From NCBI RefSeq assembly GCF_015070875.1, contig NZ_JADDIV010000001.1, positions 713,144 to 777,143 of the forward strand: a DNA stretch of 64,000 bases. Direction: 5' to 3'. The position numbers and the translations under genes were made by a program. Source of the DNA: Ramlibacter pallidus (GTDB taxonomy: Bacteria > Pseudomonadota > Gammaproteobacteria > Burkholderiales > Burkholderiaceae_C). Shown here piece by piece: positions 1 through 8,790 of the stretch (position 1 is the stretch's first letter; each line of letters starts with the position of its first letter). The notes beneath the pieces were generated by a model that saw only the letters and a list, made by a program, of their open reading frames with translations, made no database searches and had not been told where the DNA came from.

Positions 1-2
1 GC

Positions 3-773
3 ACCTCGCCCTTCGGCGCCTACGGCTTCAATCCCCAGGGCATCCGCATCGGCCAGGACAAGTCGCGCAACAAGAGCGCGGTGAAGGTGTGGGACCAGCG
101 CGCCTACAAGGACTACGACGACAGCCAGGAACTCGGCACGCGCAACATCAAGATCGCGCTGCGCCGGCTGCGCAAGTTCGCGCGCGAGGGCGCGGAAGAG
201 GAACTGGACCTCGACGACACCATCAAGTCGACGGCCGCCAACGCCGGCTGGCTGGACATCAAGATGGTGCCGGAACGGCACAACAACGTGAAGGTGCTGC
301 TGCTGATGGACGTGGGCGGCACGATGGACGAGCACATCCACCGCGTCGAGGAAATGTTCTCCGCGGCCAAGGCGGAGTTCAAGCACCTGGAGTTCTACTA
401 CTTCCACAACTGCGTCTACGACTTCATGTGGAAGAACAACCGGCGGCGCTTCAGCGAGAAGTTCCCAACCTGGGACATCATCCGCAAGTACAACAAGGAC
501 TACAAGCTGATCTTCGTGGGCGACGCGACGATGAGCCCGTACGAGATCCTGCAGCCGGGCGGCAGCGTCGAATACAACAACGAGGAAGCCGGCGCCGAGT
601 GGATCCAGCGCCTGACCAACGCCTTCCCGAAGTTCGTCTGGATCAACCCCGAGCCCCAGGGCGTCTGGCAGTACCGCCAGAGCATCTCGGTGATCCAGCA
701 GCTGATGAACCAGCGGATGTACCCGCTGACGATCAAGGGCCTCGAAGAGGCGATGCGGCTGTTGGTGAAGTAG
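3..773 (+). CDS. VWA domain (CoxE-like) protein, 5' partial
   Basis: The frame is open from the left edge, so the true start lies upstream; a GTG at 81 is probably internal because residues before it (SPFGAYGFNP, GIRIGQ) read as conserved protein. A von Willebrand A-type region follows, with a MIDAS-like DVGGTMD at base 309 (a variant of DxSxS). The family is usually about 390 residues, so roughly the last two thirds are visible. CoxE-like VWA proteins commonly work with a MoxR-type AAA+ ATPase in metallo-enzyme maturation; such a partner would lie upstream, outside the window. The stop abuts the stop of convergent plsC with no gap. The substrate is unknown. Confidence 0.85.
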   Translation, partial: TSPFGAYGFNPQGIRIGQDKSRNKSAVKVWDQRAYKDYDDSQELGTRNIKIALRRLRKFAREGAEEELDLDDTIKSTAANAGWLDIKMVPERHNNVKVLLLMDVGGTMDEHIHRVEEMFSAAKAEFKHLEFYYFHNCVYDFMWKNNRRRFSEKFPTWDIIRKYNKDYKLIFVGDATMSPYEILQPGGSVEYNNEEAGAEWIQRLTNAFPKFVWINPEPQGVWQYRQSISVIQQLMNQRMYPLTIKGLEEAMRLLVK

Positions 774-1508
774 TCAGCGGCGCAGCGTGTCCACCGCCTC
801 GCGCAGGTCGTGCGCCCAGCGCCTGCGGTCGCGGCCTTCCGCATGCTGCGGCGTCCCGAAACGCACGTGCGCCACGAACGGCCGCCCCGCCAGGGTGCGC
901 CACAACGATCCCACCAGCGTGTCGTCGCCCAGGTACAGCGGCCCTTCGCTGTCGCGCCCCGTGCGGCGGTCCGCATAGCGGATCCCGACGGGTTGCGCCG
1001 GCGCATCGGCCGAGATGGCCGCCTGGATCAGGTTGCCGTGGAAGGGCAGCAGCTCGCGCCCGTCCGCGGTCGTCCCCTCGGGGAACACGGCGACGATCTC
1101 GCCCTCGGCGAGGCTCTGCGCCATGTGGTGCACGACGCGCATCGCGTCGCGGCGCTTCTCCCGCTCGATGTAGAGCGTGCCGCCGCCGGTCGCCAGCGTG
1201 CCGATCAGGGGCCAGTGACGCACGTCCGCCTTCGACACGAAGCGGCAATGGCGCGCCGCGTGCATCACCAGGATGTCCAGCCACGACAGGTGGTTGGCGA
1301 CCAGCAGCATCGGGCCGTGCGCCGGGGCGTGGCCCTGCACGTGCAGCGGGATGCCGAGGATGCGCAGCATGCGCTGCGACCAGGCCTGCACCGTCGCTTC
1401 GCGCCGCTGCGGGCTCCAGCGCGGGAACAGCAGCCGGATGGTGAGCCACCCTGCGAGGACGTGCACCAGCGTGCGCAGCAGTCGCCAGGCGGCGCGCAGG
1501 TGCCTCAC
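774..1508 (-). CDS. plsC: 1-acyl-sn-glycerol-3-phosphate acyltransferase (PlsC family)
   Basis: A 244-residue lysophospholipid acyltransferase that would acylate lysophosphatidate to phosphatidate at the inner membrane. A hydrophobic N-terminal segment (RTLVHVLAGWLTIRLL) precedes the HX4D catalytic motif NHLSWLD. The FPEGTT acceptor-binding motif and LLPFHGN follow. The GTG start overlaps the stop of pyrX by 4 bases, giving translational coupling; no better in-frame ATG fits the N-terminal membrane segment. It ends the yqgE-ruvX-pyrR-pyrB-pyrX-plsC run, linking lipid and pyrimidine genes by position only. It could also use other lysolipids such as ornithine lipid precursors. Confidence 0.88.
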   Translation of the reverse strand: MRHLRAAWRLLRTLVHVLAGWLTIRLLFPRWSPQRREATVQAWSQRMLRILGIPLHVQGHAPAHGPMLLVANHLSWLDILVMHAARHCRFVSKADVRHWPLIGTLATGGGTLYIEREKRRDAMRVVHHMAQSLAEGEIVAVFPEGTTADGRELLPFHGNLIQAAISADAPAQPVGIRYADRRTGRDSEGPLYLGDDTLVGSLWRTLAGRPFVAHVRFGTPQHAEGRDRRRWAHDLREAVDTLRR

Positions 1509-2818
1509 ACCGCGCCGGCCCGGGCCCAGTTCTCGTAGGCGACCGTGCCGCCGACGATGGTGCAACGCACGCGCCCGGGGAGTTCGTGCCCCGCGAAGGG
1601 CGTGTTGCGGCCCTGGCTGCGCAGCCCTTCGGGCGTGACCGTCCAGGACTCCCGCAGGTCGAAGATGCAGACGTCGGCGACGCCGCCGTCCACCAGCTGG
1701 CCCGCGCTCGCCTGCAGCGTGCCCAGCGACGCACCCAGCACGCGGGCGGGCTCGTGCGTCAGCACGGAAAGCGCGCGCACCAGGCCCACGCCCTCTTCCT
1801 GCCCCCACTTCAGCGCCAGCCCCAGCAGCAGTTCCAGCCCGGTGGCGCCGGGTTCCGCTTCGGCGAAAGGCAGTGTCTTGGCGTCCTCGTCCACCGGCGT
1901 GTGGTCGGAGACGAGCGCGTCGATGGTGCCGTCGGCCAGCGCCTCGCGCAGGGCATCGCGATCGCGCTGCTGGCGCAGCGGCGGCGACAGGCGCATGCGG
2001 CTGTCGAAGTAGCCGATGTCCACGTCCGTGAGGTGCAGCGAGTTGATGCTGACGTCGCAGGTGACCGGCAGGCCTTCGGCCTTGGCGGCACGCACCAGCG
2101 CCACGCCGGCCGCGCTGCTGATGCGGCACAGGTGCACCCGCGCGCCGGTCACGCGCACCAGCTCCAGGATCACCTGCAGGGCGATCGTCTCGGCGGCCAC
2201 GGGAATGCCGGAGAGGCCCAGGCGCGTCGCCAGCGGGCCGCTCGCGGCGACGCCCTTGCCCAGGTGGTATTCCTGCGGGCGCAGCCACACGGTGTAGCCG
2301 TAGGTGCTGGCGTATTGCAGCGCACGCTGCAGCACCTGCGTGTTCTGCAGCGGCACCTCGGCCTGGCTGAAGCCCACGCAGCCCGACTCGGTGAGTTCGG
2401 CCATCTCCGTCAGCACTTCACCGGCCAGCCCGCGCGTGAGCGCGCCCAGCGGGAAGACGCGCGCCTGGTGCAGCTTCTCGGCGCGGAACTTCAGCATGTC
2501 CACCAGGCCGGGCTCGTCGAGCACCGGGTCGGTGTCGGGCGGGCAGACCACGCTGGTCACGCCGCCGGCCACCGCGGCGGCCATCTCGGACTCCAGCATG
2601 CCTTCGTGTTCGTGGCCCGGCTCGCGCAGGCGCACGGCCAGGTCGACCAGGCCCGGCGCGACGATGCAGCCGCCCGCGTCGAGGGTACGGTTGGGGGCGA
2701 AGCCGGCCGGGACCGTGCCGACGCCGATCACGCGGCCGGCTGCGATGGCGACGTCGGCGATCTCGTCGAAGTTGCGCGCGGGGTCGACCACGCGGCCGTT
2801 GCGGACCAGGATCTTCAT
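1505..2818 (-). CDS. pyrX: Dihydroorotase-like protein lacking metal ligands (PyrX/PyrC')
   Basis: A 437-residue amidohydrolase-fold protein of the type I dihydroorotase family, directly downstream of pyrB with a 4-base ATGA overlap. The zinc-binding DxHxH of active enzymes is replaced by [10 protein letters not shown]. The usual FSDDG reads FSQAE, the HCED-type region reads WLRPQEYHL, and the HVST histidine is lost (CRISSAAG). SDHTP near the C-terminus is kept. In Pseudomonas, a comparable inactive paralogue (PyrC') is needed to assemble the PyrB dodecamer; the same structural role is inferred here. A catalytic dihydroorotase should then be encoded elsewhere. Automatic annotation would probably call it an active dihydroorotase. 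Confidence 0.87.
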   Translation of the reverse strand: MKILVRNGRVVDPARNFDEIADVAIAAGRVIGVGTVPAGFAPNRTLDAGGCIVAPGLVDLAVRLREPGHEHEGMLESEMAAAVAGGVTSVVCPPDTDPVLDEPGLVDMLKFRAEKLHQARVFPLGALTRGLAGEVLTEMAELTESGCVGFSQAEVPLQNTQVLQRALQYASTYGYTVWLRPQEYHLGKGVAASGPLATRLGLSGIPVAAETIALQVILELVRVTGARVHLCRISSAAGVALVRAAKAEGLPVTCDVSINSLHLTDVDIGYFDSRMRLSPPLRQQRDRDALREALADGTIDALVSDHTPVDEDAKTLPFAEAEPGATGLELLLGLALKWGQEEGVGLVRALSVLTHEPARVLGASLGTLQASAGQLVDGGVADVCIFDLRESWTVTPEGLRSQGRNTPFAGHELPGRVRCTIVGGTVAYENWARAGAV

Positions 2819-3786
2819 GCGCCCACCCCCGTGTGGCCGGCGACGATGCCCATCACCGCCATCCGCACCGCGATGCCGAAGGTCACCTGCGGCAGGATCA
2901 CGCTCTGCTTGCCGTCGACCACCGCGGAGTCGATCTCCACGCCGCGGTTGATCGGCCCCGGGTGCATCACGATGCAGTCCGGCTTGGCCAGCGTCAGGCG
3001 CTCCGGCGTGAGGCCGTAGCGCTTGAAGAACTCCTGCGACGAGGGCAGCAGCGCGCCGCTCATGCGCTCGTTCTGCAGCCGCAGCATGATGATGACGTCG
3101 CAGCCCCGGATGCCCTCTTCCAGCGAGTGGAAGACGCGCACGCCCATGTCCTTCATGTCGCCCGGCACCAGCGTCTTGGGCCCGACCACGCGGACCTCGG
3201 CGCAGCCCAGCGTGGTGAGCGCATGGATGTCCGAGCGGGCCACGCGCGAGTGCAGCACGTCGCCCACGATCGCCACCGTGAGGTTGCTGAAGTCCTTCTT
3301 GTAGTGGCGGATGGTGTACATGTCCAGCAACCCCTGGGTGGGGTGGGCATGGCGGCCGTCGCCGGCGTTCACCACGTGCACGTGCGGCGCGACGTGCTTG
3401 GCGATCAGGTAGGGTGCACCCGATTCGCTGTGCCGCACCACGAAGATGTCGGCGGCCATCGCGGACAGGTTGGCGATGGTGTCCAGCAGCGACTCGCCCT
3501 TGCTCGCCGACGAGCGCGCGATGTCGAGGTTGATCACGTCGGCCGACAGCCGCGTGGCGGCGATCTCGAAGGTGGTGCGGGTGCGCGTGCTGTTCTCGAA
3601 GAACAGGTTGAACACGCTCTTGCCGCGCAGCAGCGGCACCTTCTTCACCTCGCGGTCGCTGACGCTCACGAAGTTGGACGCGGTGTCGAGGATGTGCGTC
3701 AGGATGTCCTTCGGCAGGCCCTCGATGGAGAGCAGGTGGACCAGCTCGCCGTTCTTGTTCAGTTGCGGGTTGCGTTTGTAGAGCAT
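2815..3786 (-). CDS. pyrB: Aspartate carbamoyltransferase catalytic subunit
   Basis: A 323-residue enzyme making N-carbamoyl-L-aspartate from carbamoyl phosphate and aspartate, the first committed step of pyrimidine synthesis in the cytoplasm. The carbamoyl phosphate loop [12 protein letters not shown], the HPTQGLLD motif and [11 protein letters not shown] are all present. The ATG start is chosen at [10 protein letters not shown], which matches family N-termini; upstream in-frame codons run into pyrR. It sits between pyrR (7-base gap) and the non-catalytic pyrX, which is likely its structural partner. No PyrI-type regulatory subunit gene is present, as expected for the PyrB-PyrX class. Confidence 0.96.
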   Translation of the reverse strand: MLYKRNPQLNKNGELVHLLSIEGLPKDILTHILDTASNFVSVSDREVKKVPLLRGKSVFNLFFENSTRTRTTFEIAATRLSADVINLDIARSSASKGESLLDTIANLSAMAADIFVVRHSESGAPYLIAKHVAPHVHVVNAGDGRHAHPTQGLLDMYTIRHYKKDFSNLTVAIVGDVLHSRVARSDIHALTTLGCAEVRVVGPKTLVPGDMKDMGVRVFHSLEEGIRGCDVIIMLRLQNERMSGALLPSSQEFFKRYGLTPERLTLAKPDCIVMHPGPINRGVEIDSAVVDGKQSVILPQVTFGIAVRMAVMGIVAGHTGVGA

Positions 3787-3793
3787 GTTCGGG

Positions 3794-4303
3794 TCAGTGG
3801 CGCTCCACCTTGAAACTGAAGCGGCCTGCGGGGTCGCGCGCGAGTTCCAGCGACTGGTCGTCCGGCAGCGACACGCGCGCGGCGGCGTAATCCGCCTGCA
3901 CCGGCAGTTCGCGGCCGCCGCGGTCCACCAGCACCGCCAGTTGCACCGCCGCCGGCCGGCCGTAGTCAAAGAGTTCGTTGAGCACGGCGCGGATGGTGCG
4001 CCCGGTGTACAGCACGTCGTCCAGGATCAGGATGTGCGCGCCGTTCACGTCGAAGTCCAGCTTCGTCTGCGCGCTGGCGGCCAGGCCGCGGCTGGCGTAG
4101 TCGTCGCGGTGCATCGCCGAGGAGATCACGCCCGGTTCGCCCTGCAGCCCCAGGTCCTGGTGCAGGCGCTCGGCCAGCCAGGCGCCGCCGGAGGTCACGC
4201 CCACCAGCCGGGTGCCGGGGCGCTGCAACTGCTGCACGCCCCGCGCAAGCTCGCGGTACAGGGCCTCGGCGTCGAGGGTCAGCGCTCCGGGGGCGGATGT
4301 CAA
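3794..4303 (-). CDS. pyrR: Bifunctional pyr regulator / uracil phosphoribosyltransferase
   Basis: A 169-residue type I phosphoribosyltransferase. The PRPP-binding loop [13 protein letters not shown] is clear, as are [13 protein letters not shown] near residue 45 and a conserved Arg/Asp-rich region (MHRDDY). In Gram-positives PyrR binds pyr mRNA and also converts uracil to UMP; in Proteobacteria its regulatory role is less certain. The start is a TTG overlapping the ruvX stop by 4 bases, supported by an AAGGAG ribosome-binding site just upstream; no ATG fits. It lies immediately before pyrB in the same run. Confidence 0.92.
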   Translation of the reverse strand: MTSAPGALTLDAEALYRELARGVQQLQRPGTRLVGVTSGGAWLAERLHQDLGLQGEPGVISSAMHRDDYASRGLAASAQTKLDFDVNGAHILILDDVLYTGRTIRAVLNELFDYGRPAAVQLAVLVDRGGRELPVQADYAAARVSLPDDQSLELARDPAGRFSFKVERH

Positions 4304-4716
4304 GGAAGGCTCCTTAAGAACTGTTCGAGGATGACGCAGGCCGCGCCGGCGTCGGCGTCGCGCGCGCCGGAGGCCAGCGCCTCGGTGGTGCTGTAGCGCT
4401 CGTCCACCTCGTACACCGGCTTGCCGCAGCGGGCACGCAGCTGCCGCGCGAACTTGCGCGCGCGGGCCGTATTGTCGTGGCTGGCGCCGTCGGGGTGGAA
4501 GGGGACGCCGACGACCAGCGCGTCGGGCTGCCATTCGCGCACCCGCTTTTCCGCTTCGGCCAGCCGGGCGTCGCTCGCCTCGGCCCGGATGGTCGACTGC
4601 CCCATGGCGCTGCGCAGCATCCGGTTGCCCACCGCCACGCCGGTGCGCTTGGCGCCGAAATCGAATGCGAGGAAGGTCTGGAACTGCGGGGGGACGTCGG
4701 GCGGCGCGGCGCTCAC
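4300..4716 (-). CDS. ruvX: Putative pre-16S rRNA nuclease (Holliday-junction-resolvase-like, YqgF)
   Basis: A 138-residue RNase H-fold protein with the acidic N-terminal motif FDFGAKRTGVAVGN, the mid motif GVPFHPDG and the C-terminal VDERYSTTEA, together giving the expected acidic active site. YqgF proteins process the 5' end of 16S rRNA. The GTG start overlaps the yqgE stop by 4 bases. The yqgE-ruvX-pyrR-pyrB order is a known conserved neighbourhood in Proteobacteria. Length is normal for the family. Confidence 0.94.
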   Translation of the reverse strand: MSAAPPDVPPQFQTFLAFDFGAKRTGVAVGNRMLRSAMGQSTIRAEASDARLAEAEKRVREWQPDALVVGVPFHPDGASHDNTARARKFARQLRARCGKPVYEVDERYSTTEALASGARDADAGAACVILEQFLRSLP

Positions 4717-5312
4717 GCGTGCCCCGCGCCCGGCGACAGCATCCAGGACTGCAGGCCCAGCAGGCCGAGGGCCTTCTCGTAGCGTTCCTCGATCGGGGTG
4801 TCGAAGATGACCTTCGGGTCGGCGTCGACCGTGAGCCAGCTGTTTTCGGCCAGCTCGGACTCCAGCTGACCCTCGCCCCAGGCCGAATAACCCAGGGTGA
4901 CCAGCACCTTGCGCGGGCCGGCGCCGGTGGCGATGGCCTCCAGGACGTCCTTGGACGTGGTCATCTCCAGCCCGCCGGGAATGGTCATCGTCGAGGCATA
5001 GACGGATTCGCTGGCGTCGCCGCCTTCGGCGTGGACCGCCTCGTGCAGGACGAAGCCGCGTTCGGTCTGCACCGGGCCGCCCTGCAGCACCGGGGTGCGG
5101 GCCAGTTCCTCGCGCCCGAGCGGCAGGTCGACCTTCTCCATCAGGTTGCGCAGGTTGATGTCGGTCGGCTTGTTGATCACCAGGCCCAGCGCGCCGCGCG
5201 GGCTGTGTTCGCACAGGTACACCACGGAGCGCGCGAACGACGCGTCCTGCAGCCCGGGCATGGCGATCAGGAAGTGGTGCGTCAGGTTCATCGAGTCGGG
5301 CTGGTCCGCCAT
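4713..5312 (-). CDS. yqgE: YqgE/AlgH family protein
   Basis: A 199-residue UPF0301/AlgH-family protein with the family signature region HHFLIAMPGLQDASFARSV near the N-terminus, GLVINKPT, and LGYSAWGEGQLE in the C-terminal half. Its biochemical function is not established; AlgH was linked to alginate control in Pseudomonas. It is the first gene of the reverse-strand run and diverges from the photolyase, whose start is only 18 bases away, so the two promoters must overlap neighbouring sequence. An internal start at MNLTHH is possible and would shorten it by 7 residues. Confidence 0.93.
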   Translation of the reverse strand: MADQPDSMNLTHHFLIAMPGLQDASFARSVVYLCEHSPRGALGLVINKPTDINLRNLMEKVDLPLGREELARTPVLQGGPVQTERGFVLHEAVHAEGGDASESVYASTMTIPGGLEMTTSKDVLEAIATGAGPRKVLVTLGYSAWGEGQLESELAENSWLTVDADPKVIFDTPIEERYEKALGLLGLQSWMLSPGAGHA

Positions 5313-5330
5313 GGGTTAGATTTTAAGTGG

Positions 5331-6770
5331 ATGGAGAACACCTATGCATCGGCACTGATGTGGTTCCGCCGCGACCTGCGGGTGCAGGACAACGCGGCGC
5401 TCTACCACGCCCTGAAATCCGCGGGGCGGGTGCACTGCGCCTTCGTCTTCGACACGGCCATCCTCCAGGGGCTGCCGCGCCAGGACCGGCGGGTGGAGTT
5501 CATCCGGGATTCGGTGGCCGAACTCGACGCGGCGCTGCGGGCGCTCGGCGGCGGCTGCATCGCCGTCCATGGGGATGCGGCCGACGAGCTGCCCCGGCTG
5601 GCGGCGCGGCTGGGCGTCCAGGCGGTGTTCGCCAACCACGACCATGAGCCCGCTGCCTTGCAGCGGGATGCGCTGGTGCGCGAGCGGCTGGCGGCGGCGG
5701 GCATCGCGCTGCACACCTCCAAGGACCAGGTCATCTTCGAGCGCGACGAGGTCCTGACGCAGGCCGGCAAGGCTTATTCGGTGTTCACGCCCTACAGCCG
5801 CGCGTGGCTGGCGAAACTGGACGGCTTCTACCTGAAGCCCTACCCGGTGGAGCGCTACGCCGGGCACCTGGCGCCGGCGACCGGCGCGGTGCCGGACCTG
5901 GAGGCCCTCGGCTTCACCCGCACCAACCTGCGGGACATCGGCATCGTGCCGGGCGCGCGGGCGGCGGAAGCCCTGCTGCAGGACTTCCGCGGCCGCATGG
6001 CGCGCTATGGCGAGCTGCGCGACCTGCCGGCGGCAAAGGGGCCGAGCTACCTGAGCGTGCACCTGCGCTTCGGCACGGTCTCGATCCGCCGGCTCGCCGC
6101 GCTGGCCCATGCCGACGCGAGCGACGGCGCGGCCACCTGGCTGAAGGAACTCGCCTGGCGCGACTTCTACTTCCAGGTCCTCGCGAACTTCCCGCGGGTG
6201 GGCCGCGGCGAAAGCTTCAAGCCCGAGTACGACCGGATCGCCTGGGAGGAAGGGCCGGAAGCGGACGCGCAGTTCGCCGCGTGGTGCGACGGCCGCACCG
6301 GCTACCCGCTGGTGGATGCGGCCATGCTGCAATTGAACCGCACCGGCTACATGCACAACCGCCTGCGGATGGTGACGGCCAGCTTCCTGTGCAAGGACCT
6401 GGGGATCGACTGGCGGCGCGGCGAGCGCTACTTCGCCCGTCAGTTGAACGACTACGAGCTGGCCTCCAACAATGGCGGCTGGCAATGGGCGAGTTCTTCC
6501 GGCTGCGACGCCCAGCCCTACTTCCGCATCTTCAACCCGGTGAGCCAGGGCGAGCGCTTCGACCCGGAAGGGCGCTTCGTCGCGCGCTACCTGCCGCAAC
6601 TGGCCAAGCTGCCGCGCGCGGTGCTGCACGCTCCCTGGACCGCGAAACCCGCCGACCTGGCGGCCGCGGGCCTGGTGCTGGGACGCGACTACCCGCTGCC
6701 GATCGTGGACCACGCGCAGGCGCGCGAGGCGACGCTGCGGCGCTATGCCGTGGTGAAGGGCGCGCCATAA
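5331..6770 (+). CDS. phrB: Deoxyribodipyrimidine photo-lyase (class I CPD photolyase)
   Basis: A 479-residue flavoprotein that repairs cyclobutane pyrimidine dimers using blue light. The N-terminal antenna domain begins with ALMWFRRDLRVQDNAAL. The FAD-binding domain contains TGYPLVDAAM, MHNRLRMVTASFL and the signature around NGGWQWASSSGCDAQPYF, including the tryptophans of the electron-transfer path. ATG at 5331 is chosen because the protein reads from MENTYASALMW as in the family; an open frame extends further upstream but is antisense to yqgE. It occurs in the same window as a blue-light PYP receptor, though 10 kb apart and without shared control visible. Confidence 0.95.
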   Translation: MENTYASALMWFRRDLRVQDNAALYHALKSAGRVHCAFVFDTAILQGLPRQDRRVEFIRDSVAELDAALRALGGGCIAVHGDAADELPRLAARLGVQAVFANHDHEPAALQRDALVRERLAAAGIALHTSKDQVIFERDEVLTQAGKAYSVFTPYSRAWLAKLDGFYLKPYPVERYAGHLAPATGAVPDLEALGFTRTNLRDIGIVPGARAAEALLQDFRGRMARYGELRDLPAAKGPSYLSVHLRFGTVSIRRLAALAHADASDGAATWLKELAWRDFYFQVLANFPRVGRGESFKPEYDRIAWEEGPEADAQFAAWCDGRTGYPLVDAAMLQLNRTGYMHNRLRMVTASFLCKDLGIDWRRGERYFARQLNDYELASNNGGWQWASSSGCDAQPYFRIFNPVSQGERFDPEGRFVARYLPQLAKLPRAVLHAPWTAKPADLAAAGLVLGRDYPLPIVDHAQAREATLRRYAVVKGAP

Positions 6771-6780
6771 TGGCGCCCTC

Positions 6781-6855
6781 GCCGCCGTAGTTCAATGGAT
6801 AGAACGAGCGCCTCCTAAGCGCTAGATGCAGGTTCGATTCCTGCCGGGGGCGCCA
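6781..6855 (+). tRNA. tRNA-Arg (anticodon CCU)
   Basis: A cloverleaf can be drawn by hand. D stem GTTC/GAAC is at 6790-6793 and 6802-6805. The anticodon stem AGCGC/GCGCT encloses loop CTCCTAA at 6812-6818, anticodon CCT. T stem GCAGG/CCTGC encloses TTCGATT at 6833-6839. CCA is encoded at 6853-6855. The acceptor arms GCCGCCG and CGGGGGC pair except at position 4-69, which is a G-G mismatch. It starts 10 bases after the photolyase stop. It reads AGG codons, which are rare in GC-rich genomes. Confidence 0.93.
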
Positions 6856-7045
6856 GCCGGCGCGCAGCGGGCCGGCCCCCCGCTTCATCCGCGGCCCCCA
6901 GTGCGGCATGGAGCGCCGACCGCCAGGCCTCCCAGGCCGCAGGATCGTGCAGCGCGTCACCCGGAATGTGCCCTTGGAGCGCAAGCCATGCTGCCGCTTC
7001 CAGCGCATAGGCGGAGGCGAGGGAGGGGATGGAGGGCGCAGGCAC
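6815..7045 (-). CDS. Small hypothetical protein, doubtful
   Basis: A 76-codon frame from a GTG on the reverse strand. The first 50 residues are alanine/tryptophan/leucine rich (YALEAAAWLALQGH) and look like real coding sequence. The C-terminus APPAGIEPASSA is simply the antisense of the tRNA-Arg gene, a common artefact. No convincing ribosome-binding site is visible. Either a real short gene that runs into the tRNA, a decayed gene, or chance; I do not recognise a family. Confidence 0.27.
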   Translation of the reverse strand: MPAPSIPSLASAYALEAAAWLALQGHIPGDALHDPAAWEAWRSALHAALGAADEAGGRPAARRLAPPAGIEPASSA

Positions 7046-7093
7046 GGTCGGACATTAGCGGCCGGCGCGAAGCTCGTCCGTGCGGCAACGCAC

Positions 7094-7876
7094 ATGGGAG
7101 GCGGGCTTTCGCCTCATGACCGTGGGGACAACTCCGTGGGCTGGCGTACCGACGCGAAGTCGCGGGGCGGGCATCCTGCCGGATTGGACCGTTCCCACAA
7201 CCAACTGATCGCCGGCCTCGGCGCGAGGGCCGGCAAGCGCCTGGTCGCCGCCGGGGAAAGCACGCCGCTCGGCCTGGCGGCCGTCCTGGCCGAGGCGGGT
7301 GCACCGGTGCGCCACGTCTACTTTCCCATGCAGGGGTTCATCTCGCTGGTGGCGGTCGCCAGTGAGGGCCCGGCCGTCGAAGTGGGGATGATCGGTGCCG
7401 AAGGCATGTTCGGCGCTTCGCTTGCCCTGGGCGTTCCCACGCACCCGGTGCGGGCGATCGTGCAGGGATCGGGCCACGCATGGCGCATCCCGGCGCCCGC
7501 GTTCCGGCGGGAGATGGCGTGCAATCCGGGCTTGCACCGGGCCGTCTGCCGCTACCTCTACGTGCTGCTGGTCCAGCAGGCGCGTTCCGCCGTCTGCCTG
7601 CGCTTCCACCCGATCGCACAACGGTTGGCAAGGTGGCTGCTCATGACCGGCGACAGGGCCGGTTCCGCGCGATTCCACCTCACGCAGGAGTTCCTGGCGT
7701 ACATGATCGGCGTGCGCCGCGAAGGCATCACGCTGGCGGCCGGAGCCCTGCAAAGGCAGGGGCTGATCGCCTACCGCCGCGGCGAGGTGCACATCCTCGA
7801 CCGCGCCGGCCTGGAGGCCGCCGCGTGCAGCTGCTATGCCGCCGACCGGGCGACCCACGCCGATGTCCTCGGTTGA
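7094..7876 (+). CDS. Crp/Fnr family transcriptional regulator
   Basis: A cyclic-nucleotide-binding-fold regulator with a jelly-roll region (HVYFPMQGFISLV, GMIGAEGMFG) followed by a C-terminal winged helix whose recognition segment reads FLAYMIGVRREGITLAAGAL. I see no Fnr-type cysteine cluster. The start is uncertain: ATG at 7094 and GTG at 7136 are in frame, and family members usually begin close to the HNQLIAGL segment (about 7196), so the first 20-30 residues may be untranslated. It is convergent with a paralogue at 7904-8623 (27-base gap). The ligand and targets are unknown. Confidence 0.85.
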   Translation: MGGGLSPHDRGDNSVGWRTDAKSRGGHPAGLDRSHNQLIAGLGARAGKRLVAAGESTPLGLAAVLAEAGAPVRHVYFPMQGFISLVAVASEGPAVEVGMIGAEGMFGASLALGVPTHPVRAIVQGSGHAWRIPAPAFRREMACNPGLHRAVCRYLYVLLVQQARSAVCLRFHPIAQRLARWLLMTGDRAGSARFHLTQEFLAYMIGVRREGITLAAGALQRQGLIAYRRGEVHILDRAGLEAAACSCYAADRATHADVLG

Positions 7877-7903
7877 CCGGCGCGCAAGCGCGCGCAAGGC
7901 CGC

Positions 7904-8623
7904 TCAGGTGGCCAGCGTCACCGGCAGCAGGCGGTCATATTCCTTTTTCACCACGGCGTAGCACTCGCAAGTCCGACGCTCGAGACCGGGTCGGTCCAGC
8001 ACGGCGATGTTGCCTCGCGCATAGCGGATCAGGCCGGCGGCCTGCAGCTTGAGCGCAGCCTCCGTCACGCCTTCCCTCCGGACGCCCAGCATGTTCGCGA
8101 TCAATTCCTGCGTCATGCGCAGCTCGCTGCCCGGCAGGCGGTCGAGGCTGAGGAGCAGCCAGCGGCAAAGCTGCTGGTCGAGCGAATGGTGGCGGTTGCA
8201 CACGGCCGTCTGCGCCATCTGCGTGATGAGGGCCTGCGTGTAGCGCAGCAGGAGATGGAGCACCGGGCCGGCCCGGTTGAATTCGGCCTTCATCGCCTGC
8301 GCCTCGAGACGGAAGCCCCGCCCCGCGCTCTGGACCACTGCCCGGCTCGGCGTTGTCTCGCCACCCATGAACAGCGAGACGCCCACCAGGCCCTCGTTGC
8401 CCACCACGGCGATCTCGGCCGAGGCGCCGTTCTCCATCACGTACAGGAGGGAGACGATGGCATCGACCGGGAAGTAAACGTGGGCGAGCGGGACGCCGGA
8501 TTCGTACAGCACGCGGCCGAGCGGCAGGTCGACCTCCTCGAGCAGCGGGGACCAGCGCTCCCATTCCGCCGACGGCAGCGAGGCCAGCAGGCGGTTCCGC
8601 CGCGGATCGAGCAAGGCGGCCAT
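7904..8623 (-). CDS. Crp/Fnr family transcriptional regulator (paralogue of the preceding gene)
   Basis: A 239-residue protein with the same layout as its convergent neighbour: HVYFPVDAIVSLL and VVGNEGLVGVSLFMGG in the sensor barrel, then a winged helix with LIANMLGVRREGVTEAALKL. Both share the GVRREG recognition-helix core, so they may bind similar sites. ATG at 8623 (MAALLDPRRNRLL) is chosen from family length. It is divergent from a damaged sensor kinase starting near 8791; the 167-base space between them would hold both promoters. No Fe-S cysteines or PAS domain are seen. Confidence 0.9.
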   Translation of the reverse strand: MAALLDPRRNRLLASLPSAEWERWSPLLEEVDLPLGRVLYESGVPLAHVYFPVDAIVSLLYVMENGASAEIAVVGNEGLVGVSLFMGGETTPSRAVVQSAGRGFRLEAQAMKAEFNRAGPVLHLLLRYTQALITQMAQTAVCNRHHSLDQQLCRWLLLSLDRLPGSELRMTQELIANMLGVRREGVTEAALKLQAAGLIRYARGNIAVLDRPGLERRTCECYAVVKKEYDRLLPVTLAT

Positions 8624-8790
8624 GTTGTCCCGAAGTGAGCTGCCCCAGTATAGGCGGCGCACGCTGCCTCTGTGTGCCATCGCACAGAGCGCCGCCCGGC
8701 GGGAGGAGCGGTCGGAACGTCCGCGTTGCATGCCCTCGGTGCGCTACCGCACGGACTGCAGGCGTCGGTTCGCGCATGCTCGTAGCCCTC

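Noticed and set aside
4665..5330. N-terminal extension of the photolyase frame
   Set aside because: This stretch is antisense to yqgE and ruvX; family photolyases begin at the MENTYASALMW methionine.
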